Shown: positions 41,554-51,449, numbered from the stretch's first letter. The stretch is 64,000 nucleotides of DNA from Rhodobacteraceae bacterium UBA6213 (GCA_002421605.1 DISJ01000009.1:379719-443718); one strand, 5' to 3'. Notes: generated by a model from the sequence alone, not told the origin. Numbers and translations are program-made.

Positions 41554-43218
41554 GTGGAAAATCCGGGTGTGGTTCTGTTCGTGCTGCAGATTGCAGGGGC
41601 TGCGGCCATGCTGATCTGGTCGGTGCGGCTGGTGCGCACGGGGGTTGAGCGCGCGTTTTCGGTGCCGCTGCGGCGCTGGCTGCGACTGGGTGCGGGGCGA
41701 CCGGCGCTGGCGGCGATGGCGGGAGCGGGTGTTGCGGTGCTGCTGCAAAGCTCTACCGCGGTGGCGATGCTGGCCACTTCGTTCATCGCGGCGGGCACTA
41801 TGAGCGCCTCGGTGGCGCTGGCAATTGTGCTGGGTGCCGATGTCGGTTCGGCACTGGTGGTGCAACTATTGCTTTTGCACCGCGATTGGTTGGTGCCTTT
41901 GCTGCTGCTGGTGGGTGTAACGCTATTTTTGCGAAGTGAATCCAAGACGCTGCGCCAAAGCGGGCGGATCATCATCGGGCTTGCGTTGATTTTCATCTCG
42001 CTGGGTATGATCCGCGGTGCGACCGAGCCTTTGCGCGAAAGTGCTGCGGTGGTGAGTGCGATGGGCTACCTGGGGGGCGATACGATTTCGGCCTTTCTGA
42101 TCGGCGCGCTATTTGCCTGGGCGGTGCAATCGAGCGTGGCGGCGGTGCTGTTGGTGGTGACCTTTGTAGCGCAGGGCGTGATGCCGGTTCCGGTCGCGGC
42201 GGCGGTGGTGTTGGGGGCGAACCTTGGTGGCAGTTTTGTTGCCTGGTTCCTGACGCTTTCAGCCGAGATAGAGGCGCGCCGGGTGGTGCTGGCCAACCTC
42301 TTGCTGCGCGGGGGCGGTGCGATTGCGGCGCTGCTGACGCTGGGCGCTGTGGTCGCGTGGTTGCCGATGATCGGCAGCGATGTGTGGCAGATTCTAACGC
42401 TGCATCTTGGCTTCAACCTGCTGGTTGCGCTGATATCGCTGCCGTTTTGCGGCCCGGTGCTGCACGCTACGGCGCGGATTTTGCGCACCCCCGAAGTGCC
42501 TGCTGAACTGGCGCGCCTGTCGGCGCTGGAACCTGCGGCGCTTTCCTTCCCCGATCGCGCGCTTGCTTGCGCTGCGCGCGAGGTTCTGCACATGGGCGAA
42601 GAGGTTGAGGCAATGCTGCGCCCGGTCATCAAGCTTTACGCCACATGGGATGAGCCCACCGCCGAGGCGATCCGGGTGAAAGAGCGCGCGGTGGACCGGA
42701 TGCATTTCGAGGTAAAGCTATACCTTGCCCGCCTTACCCGCGAAAGCGAGGGAGTCGAGGTGGCGCGACGCAGTGTCGAACTGGCCGACCTTGCCGCCAA
42801 TATCGAGGCTGCGGGTGATGCGATCTCGCGCGTGATGTTGGGGCTTGCGGGGCGGATGAGCGCCGAAAACCTGAAGTTTTCTGATAACGGCTGGAAAGAG
42901 CTGACCGATTTTCACGACCGTGTGCTGGCCAACGCGCAATCCGCGCTGAATGTGCTGATGACGCTTAACCCCGACGCGGCGCGCGCGCTGGTTGAAGAAA
43001 AGGAGCGGGTGCGCGCGGTCGAACATGACCTGCAACGCTCGCATCTGGAGCGCTTGCGCCAGGGGCGGGTGGAAAGCATCGAAACCTCGAACATCCACCA
43101 AGAAACGCTGCGCACGCTGAAACAGGTGAACACCGCCTTCACGATGGTCGCCTACCCGATCCTGTCAGAGACCGGCGATTTGCTGGCCAGCCGCCTTGCG
43201 CGCCCCCCGGTGGGGTGA
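41554..43218 (+). CDS. Na/Pi cotransporter family protein with PhoU-like tail
   Basis: A 554-residue protein. The membrane part has two inverted repeats with the QSS motifs of type II Na/Pi cotransporters (VAVLLQSSTAVAM near 65 and AWAVQSSVAAVLLV near 190). The last 200 residues form a helical PhoU-like cytosolic domain (EEVEAMLRPVIKLY, FHDRVLANAQSALNVLM). GTG at 41554 follows GGGAGGTGA. It may take up or export phosphate. It is divergent from the TSUP gene and its stop is 2 bases from the next convergent gene. Confidence 0.92.
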   Translation: MENPGVVLFVLQIAGAAAMLIWSVRLVRTGVERAFSVPLRRWLRLGAGRPALAAMAGAGVAVLLQSSTAVAMLATSFIAAGTMSASVALAIVLGADVGSALVVQLLLLHRDWLVPLLLLVGVTLFLRSESKTLRQSGRIIIGLALIFISLGMIRGATEPLRESAAVVSAMGYLGGDTISAFLIGALFAWAVQSSVAAVLLVVTFVAQGVMPVPVAAAVVLGANLGGSFVAWFLTLSAEIEARRVVLANLLLRGGGAIAALLTLGAVVAWLPMIGSDVWQILTLHLGFNLLVALISLPFCGPVLHATARILRTPEVPAELARLSALEPAALSFPDRALACAAREVLHMGEEVEAMLRPVIKLYATWDEPTAEAIRVKERAVDRMHFEVKLYLARLTRESEGVEVARRSVELADLAANIEAAGDAISRVMLGLAGRMSAENLKFSDNGWKELTDFHDRVLANAQSALNVLMTLNPDAARALVEEKERVRAVEHDLQRSHLERLRQGRVESIETSNIHQETLRTLKQVNTAFTMVAYPILSETGDLLASRLARPPVG

Positions 43219-43220
43219 CG

Positions 43221-43943
43221 CTATTTCGTTACGTCGCGGGTGATCTTGTCGAAGAAAAACGCCTGCCCCCCGGGCGTACGCAGCGAAAAGATCGAGTGCT
43301 GGTCGGTGCCGCGAACCTCGTGATAAACATCGGCGCCAGCGGCGGTGAGCAGGTCGAGTGATTGCTTGGCACCTTGGTGGTAGGCATAGTCTTGCCCGCC
43401 GACGAACAGGTTGATGGGGATGTCTTTCAGCACGGCGACGCTGGGCAGGTCTTCATCGGCAACGTAGCTGGAGGTTGAGGTGATCGTGCGGAACATTTCG
43501 GGGTGGCGGATCGCCACGCGAAAGGCAGATTCACCGCCCGCCGAATGGCCGGTGATATAAAACTTGCCGCCTTCGACCGGGTAGCTTTTCAATATTTCGT
43601 CCATGAACATCGGAATCAACGTGTCGTCGGCATAGGGGCCATACATCGGGCGCACGCCGTTGTATTCGGTAGAAAGGCCGATCAGAATCATGCCACGTTT
43701 GCCAGCCTCTTGCTCAAGGTATTGCACCATGCTGACGGCGCCCTCGATGCCTTGTTCCCCGCCCGGAATGGCCAGTAGCGTGGGGTAGGTTTTTGCAGGG
43801 TCAAAACCCGGCGGCAGCGCTACTGCGTAGCGCCCGTCGGTGCCATCGGGTAGCGCGATCTTGAACAGGTCGGCGGCATGTGCCGCACCGCCAAGGCCAA
43901 TCGCCAGTGCCAGTGTAGCAATTCGTGCAAAAACCATGTTCAT
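43221..43943 (-). CDS. secreted alpha/beta hydrolase
   Basis: A 240-residue protein with a signal peptide (IATLALAIGLGGAAHAAD) and a serine-hydrolase core. The nucleophile elbow GHSAGGES carries the catalytic Ser, and DQHS near the end supplies His. It resembles the polyhydroxyalkanoate-depolymerase/feruloyl-esterase group that starts with a DGTDGRYAVALPPGFDPAK pattern. It probably works in the periplasm on an ester; substrate unknown. Confidence 0.85.
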   Translation of the reverse strand: MNMVFARIATLALAIGLGGAAHAADLFKIALPDGTDGRYAVALPPGFDPAKTYPTLLAIPGGEQGIEGAVSMVQYLEQEAGKRGMILIGLSTEYNGVRPMYGPYADDTLIPMFMDEILKSYPVEGGKFYITGHSAGGESAFRVAIRHPEMFRTITSTSSYVADEDLPSVAVLKDIPINLFVGGQDYAYHQGAKQSLDLLTAAGADVYHEVRGTDQHSIFSLRTPGGQAFFFDKITRDVTK

Positions 43944-44045
43944 GCCAGCTTCCCCAAAAGGGCACCGCAGCGCCCGTTTTCATTTTCAGAACGCTTCTGC
44001 ATATATCGCAGAATCCGGCGGCAGATCTTGGTCAAAACGTCGCGG

Positions 44046-46739
44046 TCATGCGGTAGGGCCGCGCTGTTGCCCGGCGGCCCAGCGGTTGAGCCAAGCCGCA
44101 CCTGCAAGCGCAAGCCCGAGCCCCAGAAACGAGGCAACGCGGGTCAGACCGGTCAGGCCCGCGGCGTCAAGCAGGAACACCTTGGCCACAGTTAACACGA
44201 CCACCGCCATCGCCAGCCGTCGCAATGGTGCTGAGCCGCGCGCGATGGCCTGATACAGCAGCGCGGCTGCGGCAAGCAGCAAGGCCACGGTGTAGCTGAT
44301 CAACTCGCCCTGCGGCACGCCGCCCTGCCAAAGCGTATCGCCCACCCAAAAGCGGCGGATTTCAAGCGCGAGCCAAAGTGCGGCCAGCAGCCCGGAAGCC
44401 GCCAAAAGCGGCAGGCGGGCGCGGGGCAGGCGGTTGCGCGCCAAGAGGGCAGCGGCAAGTGCGAGGGTGGCGGGCACAAGGTAGGCAAGTGTCAACGTGT
44501 CAAGCGGTGTGGGGCCCGCAACGGCGTTGTCGCCAGCTAGCCCCGGGTTAACCAGCGGGTTGGCCACCAGCATGGCCCCGCCAAGCCCAGCAAGGCCGAT
44601 CGCCCCCGACACCGCCGCCAACGCCTTGCGAAACAGGCGCAGTGGCCCGCCCGCTTGCAGCCGCCAAAGCGCGACCAGTGCGGTCACCAGCCACGGCAGC
44701 GCCAGCAGGGTCATGCCCCAATGCGTCGCCGCCGCGTCGCCCGCAAAACCGTCACGCAGCCAGCGGAATATCACGAGGTCGGCAAAGATCGTGGCAAAGC
44801 CCACGCCTGCGCTTTCCAGGAGCGGTGTGACACGCTCGCGCCCAAGACCTTGCAGCAGCACCCATGCCCCCGCCGAGGCGGCAGAGGCCACAAGGAAGGC
44901 TAGCGCAACCTCCCAAAGTGGCGCGGCAAGCGCCCAGTCGGTGCCGGGATCGATCAAGAGCCGCCAGCTGAGCACCAAGAGCGCGGCCTGAATGAACCAG
45001 CCCATTTCAGCAAGTTTGATGCGCCGGTCGAGCGCGGCGGCGACCACCACCAGCACCGAAAGGGCAATGGTCAGTGCGGCCTCTGACAGCAGGATGAACA
45101 GCGCGAATGCGATCAGTGACAGCGCCGAAAGCGTGGCAAGTGCGGCACGGCGCAGGTTTGCGGCATCGGCGCGCGCATATAGCACCGCCAACCAGACCAT
45201 CAGCGCGGCAAGCGCGATAACGTGCAGCGCCCAAGGGTAGGCTCCGATAACCCAGGCTGGCGCCCAGAAAAGTTCAAGCGCCAGCGCCGCGAGGGGGGCG
45301 AACAGCACCGCGCCCGCCGCCCAGAATGGTGCGAGGGGCGCATCGGCCGCGCGCAGGCTGCGCCACGCGGCAGCCAAGCTACCTGCCAGTGCCAGCGCCA
45401 GCAGCAGCGTTACGGTAAGGGGTGCTGAGCTTTCGGGTTCGCGCAGCAGGGTCATCTGCGCCATGAAATCGCTGTGAAGACGCCCGCCAAAGCCTTCGAA
45501 AGCAAGCCGCGAGATGAAGGCAAGCGCTGGCAGCGCCGTCAGGTCGGCCAACGCCGGGGCGCCTTTGGCCCAAACCGCCAGCGCCAGCACCAGCGCTGCC
45601 AGCATGGCGAACACCGCGAGGCTTTCTACAGCCCTATCGGTGCCAAGAAGCGCCAGCGTCAAACTGGCCGCAAGCGTGGTGCCCGCCACCAGCCGCACAG
45701 GAAAGGCGGGCCATTGACCGACCCGGCGCAGTAGCCGCACGGCGACCAAGGGACCGTCATGGGCAGGCATTCGAGTAAGCGGCGGAAGGGCGATGGCCAG
45801 CAGCACAAGTGTTGCCAGTTCGCCCGCGAACCAGCCGGGCGCGCCACCGCCTGCCAGCACCAGCACGCCACCGCCATAGCCAAGCGCCAGCGCCAGCACA
45901 GAAACCCACGCCCAGCGGCGGGCGGCATCAATCGCAAGGCCGGTTGCGGTGACGAGAGCGAAATAGGGGAAAAGCCACCACGTCGCCTCGGCGTTGCCAC
46001 CGACTAGGAACGGCGCGGCGGCGGCACCTACGAGGCCCACGGCGGCTAACCACGGCCCGTAAAGCCAGCCCAGAACCATCGCTAACGCCGCCACGCCAAG
46101 CAGACCGGCAAAGGCAACTTCGGGGCCGATCAGCCCGTAAAGCTGACGCGCCGCAAGAACCGAGGCGAACAGCGCCACGATGCCCGCGCCCGAAAAGGTA
46201 GAAGGAAGATAGGCGGTGGCCTGCCGGGTGTTGTCACCGTGGCGGCGGCGCAACCATTCGCCCGCCCCCACCAGCGCAAGGCCCAGTGCCATTGCTGCTG
46301 CAACCCGCGCGGCGGGCGGCAACAGGCCGTGTTCGACACCGTATTGCAGCAGAAAGATTGCGGCGAGTGCCAGTGAGGCGGCCGAAACCGCATAGACCCA
46401 GTTGCGCACGAGCCACGCAGTGGCGGCCTTGAACCGTTCGAAACTGACCACCAGCGGCCGATTCTGGTCGGCCGGTTCGGTCGGTTCGGCCGGTTCGGGC
46501 GTCTGGCGGGGCGGCGCGGGTTGCCAGGGCGAGGCAGGCGCGGGGGCGGCTGCCAAGGGTTCGGGCGCGGCTTCGCGGCGTTCCGGCAAGGCGGCCTCCG
46601 CTGCGCGAGGCCGTGCCTCGATTTGCGCCAGCCTTGCGGTCAGCGCACGCAACCGCGCTGCCAGCACCAGCACATAGATCGGCAACCAGATCAGCACGCC
46701 GACAATGCTTAGTGCCAGCAAAATCAGAAACGTGTCCAT
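44046..46739 (-). CDS. large DUF2339 membrane protein
   Basis: An 897-residue inner-membrane protein. After a first helix (FLILLALSIVGVLIWLPIYV) comes a coiled-coil and a Pro/Ala/Glu-rich linker at about 35-95, then some 20 or more helices rich in Ala, Leu and Trp. This is the layout of DUF2339 proteins, whose function is unknown. ATG at 46739 is chosen over one 24 bases upstream. It lies between the secreted hydrolase and serB on the same strand. Confidence 0.87.
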   Translation of the reverse strand: MDTFLILLALSIVGVLIWLPIYVLVLAARLRALTARLAQIEARPRAAEAALPERREAAPEPLAAAPAPASPWQPAPPRQTPEPAEPTEPADQNRPLVVSFERFKAATAWLVRNWVYAVSAASLALAAIFLLQYGVEHGLLPPAARVAAAMALGLALVGAGEWLRRRHGDNTRQATAYLPSTFSGAGIVALFASVLAARQLYGLIGPEVAFAGLLGVAALAMVLGWLYGPWLAAVGLVGAAAAPFLVGGNAEATWWLFPYFALVTATGLAIDAARRWAWVSVLALALGYGGGVLVLAGGGAPGWFAGELATLVLLAIALPPLTRMPAHDGPLVAVRLLRRVGQWPAFPVRLVAGTTLAASLTLALLGTDRAVESLAVFAMLAALVLALAVWAKGAPALADLTALPALAFISRLAFEGFGGRLHSDFMAQMTLLREPESSAPLTVTLLLALALAGSLAAAWRSLRAADAPLAPFWAAGAVLFAPLAALALELFWAPAWVIGAYPWALHVIALAALMVWLAVLYARADAANLRRAALATLSALSLIAFALFILLSEAALTIALSVLVVVAAALDRRIKLAEMGWFIQAALLVLSWRLLIDPGTDWALAAPLWEVALAFLVASAASAGAWVLLQGLGRERVTPLLESAGVGFATIFADLVIFRWLRDGFAGDAAATHWGMTLLALPWLVTALVALWRLQAGGPLRLFRKALAAVSGAIGLAGLGGAMLVANPLVNPGLAGDNAVAGPTPLDTLTLAYLVPATLALAAALLARNRLPRARLPLLAASGLLAALWLALEIRRFWVGDTLWQGGVPQGELISYTVALLLAAAALLYQAIARGSAPLRRLAMAVVVLTVAKVFLLDAAGLTGLTRVASFLGLGLALAGAAWLNRWAAGQQRGPTA

Positions 46740-46802
46740 CGCCCGAACCCATGCGCTGCCCAAACGCGATCAAGTTACGCTGGGCGCGAAGCGCTGGCAA
46801 TC

Positions 46803-47675
46803 TCAGGCGAAATCGGTGACCGCGTAGCCTTGCAGATACAACAGCGCGGTCAGATCGCCGTGGTTGATGCGTGCCTCGCACTGGGCGGCGACCGAGGGTT
46901 TGGCGTGCAGCGCCACGCCTACGCCGGCAAGGTGCAACATGCCCAGATCGTTCGCCCCATCGCCCACCGCCATAACATCGGCAGGGGTCAGCCCAAGGCG
47001 GGCGGTGATTTCTTGCAATGCCGCCACCTTGGCGGCGCGGCCCAGAATCGGGCGAGCAACCGCGCCCGTCAAATGGCCGTCTTGCACAATCAGGGTATTG
47101 GCGCGGTGCTCATCAAAGCCCAGATGCGCCGCGACGGCTGCGCTAAAGGCCGTAAAGCCGCCCGACACCAGCACCGCGTGGCCACCAAAGGCGTGCATCG
47201 TGGCGATCAGCGTGCGCCCACCGGGGGTGTAGGTGATGCGCTCGCCCAGAACCTGCGCGATCACCGCTTCGGGCAGGCCACGCAACAGCGCCACCCGCTC
47301 GGTCAGTGCGCCTTCAAAATCGAGCTCGCCATTCATAGCGCGGGCGGTGATGTCTTTTACCCGCGCGCCAACGCCTGCCATATCGGCCAGCTCGTCAATA
47401 CATTCCTGCCCGATCATGGTGCTGTCCATATCGGCCAGCAGCATACGCTTTTGCCGCCCCTCGGCGGGCTGCACGACAAGGTCGATGCCTAGCTCTTGCA
47501 GCCCCGCCCAGACATCCCAACGATTTGCCGGGGCCACAGCCAGCGCAAATTCGGCCGCGATGCCGGGGTTCAGCCAGACCGCCTCGCCCCCGCCCCATGC
47601 GTCGCGCAAACTTTCTACCGCAACGCGGTCCAGCGGGCGCCCGGCGGGGTTGGCGATGAGGCTGGCGATGAACAT
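46803..47675 (-). CDS. serB: phosphoserine phosphatase
   Basis: A 290-residue HAD-family enzyme for the last step of serine synthesis. The catalytic LLADMDSTMIGQECIDELAD, the VLVSGGFTAFS segment with Ser and the MAVGDGANDLGML metal loop are intact. An N-terminal region of about 80 residues, possibly regulatory, precedes the HAD domain, as is usual for proteobacterial SerB. ATG at 47675 is used. It is divergent from serC-serA, so all three serine genes share one region. Confidence 0.95.
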   Translation of the reverse strand: MFIASLIANPAGRPLDRVAVESLRDAWGGGEAVWLNPGIAAEFALAVAPANRWDVWAGLQELGIDLVVQPAEGRQKRMLLADMDSTMIGQECIDELADMAGVGARVKDITARAMNGELDFEGALTERVALLRGLPEAVIAQVLGERITYTPGGRTLIATMHAFGGHAVLVSGGFTAFSAAVAAHLGFDEHRANTLIVQDGHLTGAVARPILGRAAKVAALQEITARLGLTPADVMAVGDGANDLGMLHLAGVGVALHAKPSVAAQCEARINHGDLTALLYLQGYAVTDFA

Positions 47676-47770
47676 GGCAGCTGTTTCCGATAGTGAACGC
47701 GGCGTGTCGCTTTTTGCGGGCAAAGCGGCGCTTAGCGCAATTTGCCCGCTTGTGCCAGTGCCGCGGTGCG

Positions 47771-47820
47771 GCTATTCCCGGCGGCGGGACACCCCTCCCC
47801 AACGGGGGGCATTTATCTGG
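47771..47820 (+). ncRNA. candidate serC-motif leader RNA
   Basis: Two hairpins stand just before serC. The first is TCCCG-GCGG-CGGGA (47776-47789). The second has CTCCCC-AAC-GGGGGG arms with one G-U type pair (47795-47809). They are followed by CATTTATCTGGAAGGATACC and the serC ATG. The serC RNA motif was described from comparative genomics as a conserved leader of alphaproteobacterial serC-serA operons, and position, tandem hairpins and operon content fit. I cannot align it to the family model here. Confidence 0.6.
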
Positions 47821-47829
47821 AAGGATACC

Positions 47830-48978
47830 ATGTCTGAGCTACAGACCCCGGGTGCGCGCCCGGCCAATCCGCGCTTTTCCTCTGGCCCCTGTGCTAAAAT
47901 CCCCGGCTTTACGCTGGAAATGCTGGCCGATGCGCCGCTGGGGCGCTCGCACCGCGCTGCGGTGGGCAAAGCCAAGCTGAAAGAAGCGATCGATCTGACC
48001 CGCGAGGTGCTGCGTGTGCCCGAGGGTTACCGCATCGGCATCGTGCCCGGGTCGGACACCGGCGCGGTGGAAATGGCGCTGTGGTCCTTGCTTGGGGCGC
48101 GGCCGGTCGAAATGCTTGCATGGGAAAGCTTTGGCGAAGGCTGGGTGACGGATGTCATCAAGCAGCTCAAGCTTGACGCCAAGGTGCGCAAGGCCACGTA
48201 TGGCGAGATCGTGGATTTTGCCGAAGTCGATTTCAACGCCGACGTGGTGTTTACCTGGAACGGCACCACCTCGGGTGTGCGGGTGCCGAATGGCGATGCC
48301 ATTCCGGCCGACCGACAGGGGCTGACGATTTGCGATGCCACCAGCGCCGCCTTTGCGATGGACCTGCCGTGGGACAAGCTGGATGTGGTGACCTTCAGCT
48401 GGCAAAAAGTGCTGGGCGGCGAAGGTGCGCACGGGGTGCTGATCCTGTCGCCGCGCGCTGTGGCACGGCTGGAAAGCTATACCCCCGCATGGCCGCTGCC
48501 CAAGATTTTCCGCATGACCAAGGGCGGCAAGCTGATCGAGGGTATCTTTGTGGGTGAAACCATCAACACGCCCTCGATGCTGGCGGTTGAGGATTACCTT
48601 GTGGCGCTGCGGTGGGCGCAAGGCATCGGCGGGCTTCCAGCGCTGATCGCGCGGGCCAATGCCAATGCGCGCGCTATTGCCGATTTCATCCGCGACAAGG
48701 ACTGGATCTCCAATCTGGCGGTTGATGCGGCAGTAGCCTCGACCACGAGCGTGTGCCTGAAGTTCACCGATCCGCGCATCAAGGATGGTGCGGCGTTCGC
48801 CAAGGCGGTTGCGAAACGGCTTGATAAGGCGGGCGTGGCGCTGGATGCGGGTGCCTACCGCGATGCCCCCCCCGGCTTGCGTATCTGGTGCGGCTCGACC
48901 GTGGAAACCAGCGATGTCGCGGCGCTGATGCCGTGGGTCGAATGGGCATTCGAGGCCGAAATCGCCGCGCAAGCCTGA
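47830..48978 (+). CDS. serC: phosphoserine aminotransferase
   Basis: A 382-residue PLP enzyme that converts 3-phosphohydroxypyruvate to phosphoserine with glutamate. It belongs to the longer alphaproteobacterial form (NPRFSSGPCAKIPGFTLEML). The PLP lysine appears in FSWQKVLGGEGAHG. AAGGA precedes ATG at 47830. It is followed by serA 69 bases downstream on the same strand, giving a serC-serA operon whose leader may hold a regulatory RNA. Confidence 0.97.
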   Translation: MSELQTPGARPANPRFSSGPCAKIPGFTLEMLADAPLGRSHRAAVGKAKLKEAIDLTREVLRVPEGYRIGIVPGSDTGAVEMALWSLLGARPVEMLAWESFGEGWVTDVIKQLKLDAKVRKATYGEIVDFAEVDFNADVVFTWNGTTSGVRVPNGDAIPADRQGLTICDATSAAFAMDLPWDKLDVVTFSWQKVLGGEGAHGVLILSPRAVARLESYTPAWPLPKIFRMTKGGKLIEGIFVGETINTPSMLAVEDYLVALRWAQGIGGLPALIARANANARAIADFIRDKDWISNLAVDAAVASTTSVCLKFTDPRIKDGAAFAKAVAKRLDKAGVALDAGAYRDAPPGLRIWCGSTVETSDVAALMPWVEWAFEAEIAAQA

Positions 48979-49047
48979 GCATTGAACCTGTCTGGCGGCA
49001 CAGCCGCCGGACATTCACTCATTTCCGATATTTCAAGGAGCCTCAAA

Positions 49048-50643
49048 ATGGCACCACGCGTTCTCGTATCCGACAAGCTTTCCGAAACCGCTGTGCAGAT
49101 TTTCCGCGACCGTGGGGTCGAGGTGGACTATCTGCCCGACCTTGGCAAAGATAAGGAAAAGCTGCTGGCAGTGATTGGCCAGTATGACGGCCTTGCAATC
49201 CGCTCGGCGACCAAGGTTACCGAAAAAATCCTTGCCGCCGCGACCAACCTCAAGGTCATCGGCCGCGCCGGGATTGGTGTCGATAACGTCGATATTCCGG
49301 CCGCGTCGAAAAAAGGCGTGATCGTGATGAACACGCCGTTCGGGAACAGCGTCACCACCGCCGAACACGCGATTGCGATGATGTTCGCGGTGGCGCGCCA
49401 GTTGCCCGAGGCATCGGCCAGCACCCATGCCGGCAAGTGGGAAAAGAACCGCTTCATGGGCGCGGAGCTTTTCAACAAGACGCTGGGCGTGATCGGCGCG
49501 GGCAACATTGGCGGTATCGTGTGCGACCGCGCGCTGGGGCTGAGGATGAAGGTTGTCGCCTATGACCCCTTCCTGAGCGAAGAGCGCGCGAAATCGCTGG
49601 GTGTCACCAAGGTTGAGTTGGACGAATTGCTCTCGCGCGCCGATTTCATCACCCTGCACGTGCCGATGACCGACAAGACCCGCAACATCCTTTCGCGCGA
49701 GGCTTTGGCCAAAGCCAAGCGCGGCGTGCGCATCATCAACTGCGCGCGTGGTGGGTTGATTGACGAGGAGGCGCTGGTCGAGGCGTTGAAATCAGGGCAA
49801 GTGGCGGGTGCCGCGCTTGATGTGTTTGCGACTGAGCCCGCAACCGAATCGCCGCTGTTCGGCCTGCCCAACGTGGTCTGCACGCCGCATCTTGGTGCTT
49901 CGACCACCGAAGCGCAGGAAAACGTGGCCTTGCAGGTGGCCGAACAGATGTCGGATTACCTGCTGACAGGCGCGGTGCAGAACGCGCTCAACATGCCCTC
50001 GGTCACGGCGGAAGAGGCTGTGGTAATGGGGCCGTGGCTCAAGCTGGCGGCGCATCTGGGGGCCTTTGTCGGCCAGATGACGGACGAGCCGATCAAGGCG
50101 ATCAACATTCTCTATGACGGCGCCGTGGCTGACATGAACCTTGCAGCGCTGAACGCCGCGTCCATCGCCGGTATCATGAAAGCCACCAACCCCGATGTGA
50201 ACATGGTTTCGGCCCCGGTAATCGCGCGCGAGCGGGGCATTCAGATTGCCACAACCCGGCAAGAAAAATCCGGTGCCTTCGATGCCTATATCAAGCTGAC
50301 GGTTGTCACTGAAACGCGCGAGCGTTCGGTTGCCGGCACCTGCTTTGTCGATGGCAAGCCGCGCTTTATCCAGATCAAGGGCATCAACATCGACGCCGAG
50401 GTAGGCGCACATATGCTGTACACCACCAACCGCGACGTGCCGGGTATCATCGGTGCACTTGGTGGCACGATGGGCAAGCACGGGGTGAACATCGCCAACT
50501 TTACGCTCGGGCGGGCTGCGGCGGGGGGTGACGCGATCGCCATTCTCTACCTCGACGAGCCGCTGAAGCCGCAAGTGATCAGCGAGTTGCAGGCGACCGG
50601 CCTTTTCCAGCAGGTCAAACCGCTTGAGTTTGAGGTTCACTGA
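49048..50643 (+). CDS. serA: D-3-phosphoglycerate dehydrogenase
   Basis: A 531-residue enzyme for the first committed step of serine synthesis, oxidising 3-phosphoglycerate with NAD. Visible: GRAGIGVDNVDI, the nucleotide loop GVIGAGNIGG, catalytic residues in INCARGGLIDEEAL and HLGASTTEAQENV, then the allosteric substrate-binding and ACT domains (DVPGIIGALGGTMGKHGVNI) of the long form. The ACT domain suggests feedback by serine. AAGGAG precedes ATG at 49048. A strong terminator follows. Confidence 0.97.
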   Translation: MAPRVLVSDKLSETAVQIFRDRGVEVDYLPDLGKDKEKLLAVIGQYDGLAIRSATKVTEKILAAATNLKVIGRAGIGVDNVDIPAASKKGVIVMNTPFGNSVTTAEHAIAMMFAVARQLPEASASTHAGKWEKNRFMGAELFNKTLGVIGAGNIGGIVCDRALGLRMKVVAYDPFLSEERAKSLGVTKVELDELLSRADFITLHVPMTDKTRNILSREALAKAKRGVRIINCARGGLIDEEALVEALKSGQVAGAALDVFATEPATESPLFGLPNVVCTPHLGASTTEAQENVALQVAEQMSDYLLTGAVQNALNMPSVTAEEAVVMGPWLKLAAHLGAFVGQMTDEPIKAINILYDGAVADMNLAALNAASIAGIMKATNPDVNMVSAPVIARERGIQIATTRQEKSGAFDAYIKLTVVTETRERSVAGTCFVDGKPRFIQIKGINIDAEVGAHMLYTTNRDVPGIIGALGGTMGKHGVNIANFTLGRAAAGGDAIAILYLDEPLKPQVISELQATGLFQQVKPLEFEVH

Positions 50644-50665
50644 AAGCGGGTGTAAACCGATCCGG

Positions 50666-50693
50666 CCCCCAGCGCCCGCGCGGGGGGTCTTTT
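50666..50693 (+). terminator. rho-independent terminator after serA
   Basis: CCCCC-A-GCG / CGC-GGGGG stem with a CCCG loop, followed by GTCTTTT, 23 bases past the serA stop. It ends the serC-serA operon before the metallophosphoesterase gene. Confidence 0.8.
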
Positions 50694-50708
50694 GCTGCGC
50701 GAGGCACC

Positions 50709-51443
50709 ATGCAGACCTATGCCATCGGTGATATTCACGGCCATCTTGACCTGCTGCAACAGGCGCACGCGCTGATCGAGGCGGATCGGGTGCGCCATGG
50801 AGCGGTGGATGCGCTCGTGGTGCATGTGGGTGACTTGGTGGACCGCGGCCCCGATAGCCGTGGTGCCATTGAATTTTTAATGCAGGGGCAAGCGGCTGGC
50901 GAGCCCTGGATTGTGCTAAAGGGCAACCACGATCGCATGTTCGCCGGTTTTCTGACCGATCCTTGGGCGCGCGACACTGGGCTGCGGGCAGAGCTGAGCT
51001 GGTTTCACCCGCGCCTTGGCGGGCCCCAAACGCTCGAATCCTACGGGCTGATAAAACCGGCAGATCGCCCGGTGGATCAGGTTCATGCCGAGGCGCTGGC
51101 CGCGGTACCGCAGGCGCATCGCGACTGGCTGGCGGCCCTGCCGCTGCACTTTTTGCAGGGGCAGGCCCTGTTTGTGCACGCAGGCATTCGCCCCGGTGTC
51201 GATCTTGCGGCGCAGCGCGAAGATGATCTGCTATGGATCCGCACCGATTTTCTGGAAGATACCCGCGATCATGGCGCGCTGATCGTGCATGGGCACACCG
51301 CAATCGAAAAACCGCGCCATTATGGTAACCGGCTGAATATCGACAGTTCGGCAGCCTACGGCGGCCCGGTTTCCGCCGTAATAATCGAGGGGCGCGATGC
51401 CTGGCTGCTAACACCCACCGGGCGGGTGCAACTGCTAGCCTGA
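50709..51443 (+). CDS. metallophosphoesterase, serine/threonine phosphatase-like
   Basis: A 244-residue cytosolic calcineurin-fold phosphatase. All metal motifs are present: GDIHGH, GDLVDRGPDSRG, LKGNHD, FVHAGIRPG and HGHT. It resembles bacterial PPP-family protein phosphatases and ApaH-like enzymes; the true substrate (phosphoprotein or dinucleotide) cannot be chosen from sequence. It follows the serA terminator, so it likely has its own promoter, and is 6 bases from the DUF2585 gene. Confidence 0.9.
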   Translation: MQTYAIGDIHGHLDLLQQAHALIEADRVRHGAVDALVVHVGDLVDRGPDSRGAIEFLMQGQAAGEPWIVLKGNHDRMFAGFLTDPWARDTGLRAELSWFHPRLGGPQTLESYGLIKPADRPVDQVHAEALAAVPQAHRDWLAALPLHFLQGQALFVHAGIRPGVDLAAQREDDLLWIRTDFLEDTRDHGALIVHGHTAIEKPRHYGNRLNIDSSAAYGGPVSAVIIEGRDAWLLTPTGRVQLLA

Positions 51444-51449
51444 CGCGCG

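Noticed and set aside
43940..44137. A 65-codon minus-strand frame ending ATGA-style at the start of the secreted hydrolase gene
   Set aside because: The overlap looks like translational coupling, but the sequence overlaps the end of the DUF2339 gene, is not protein-like and has no ribosome site.
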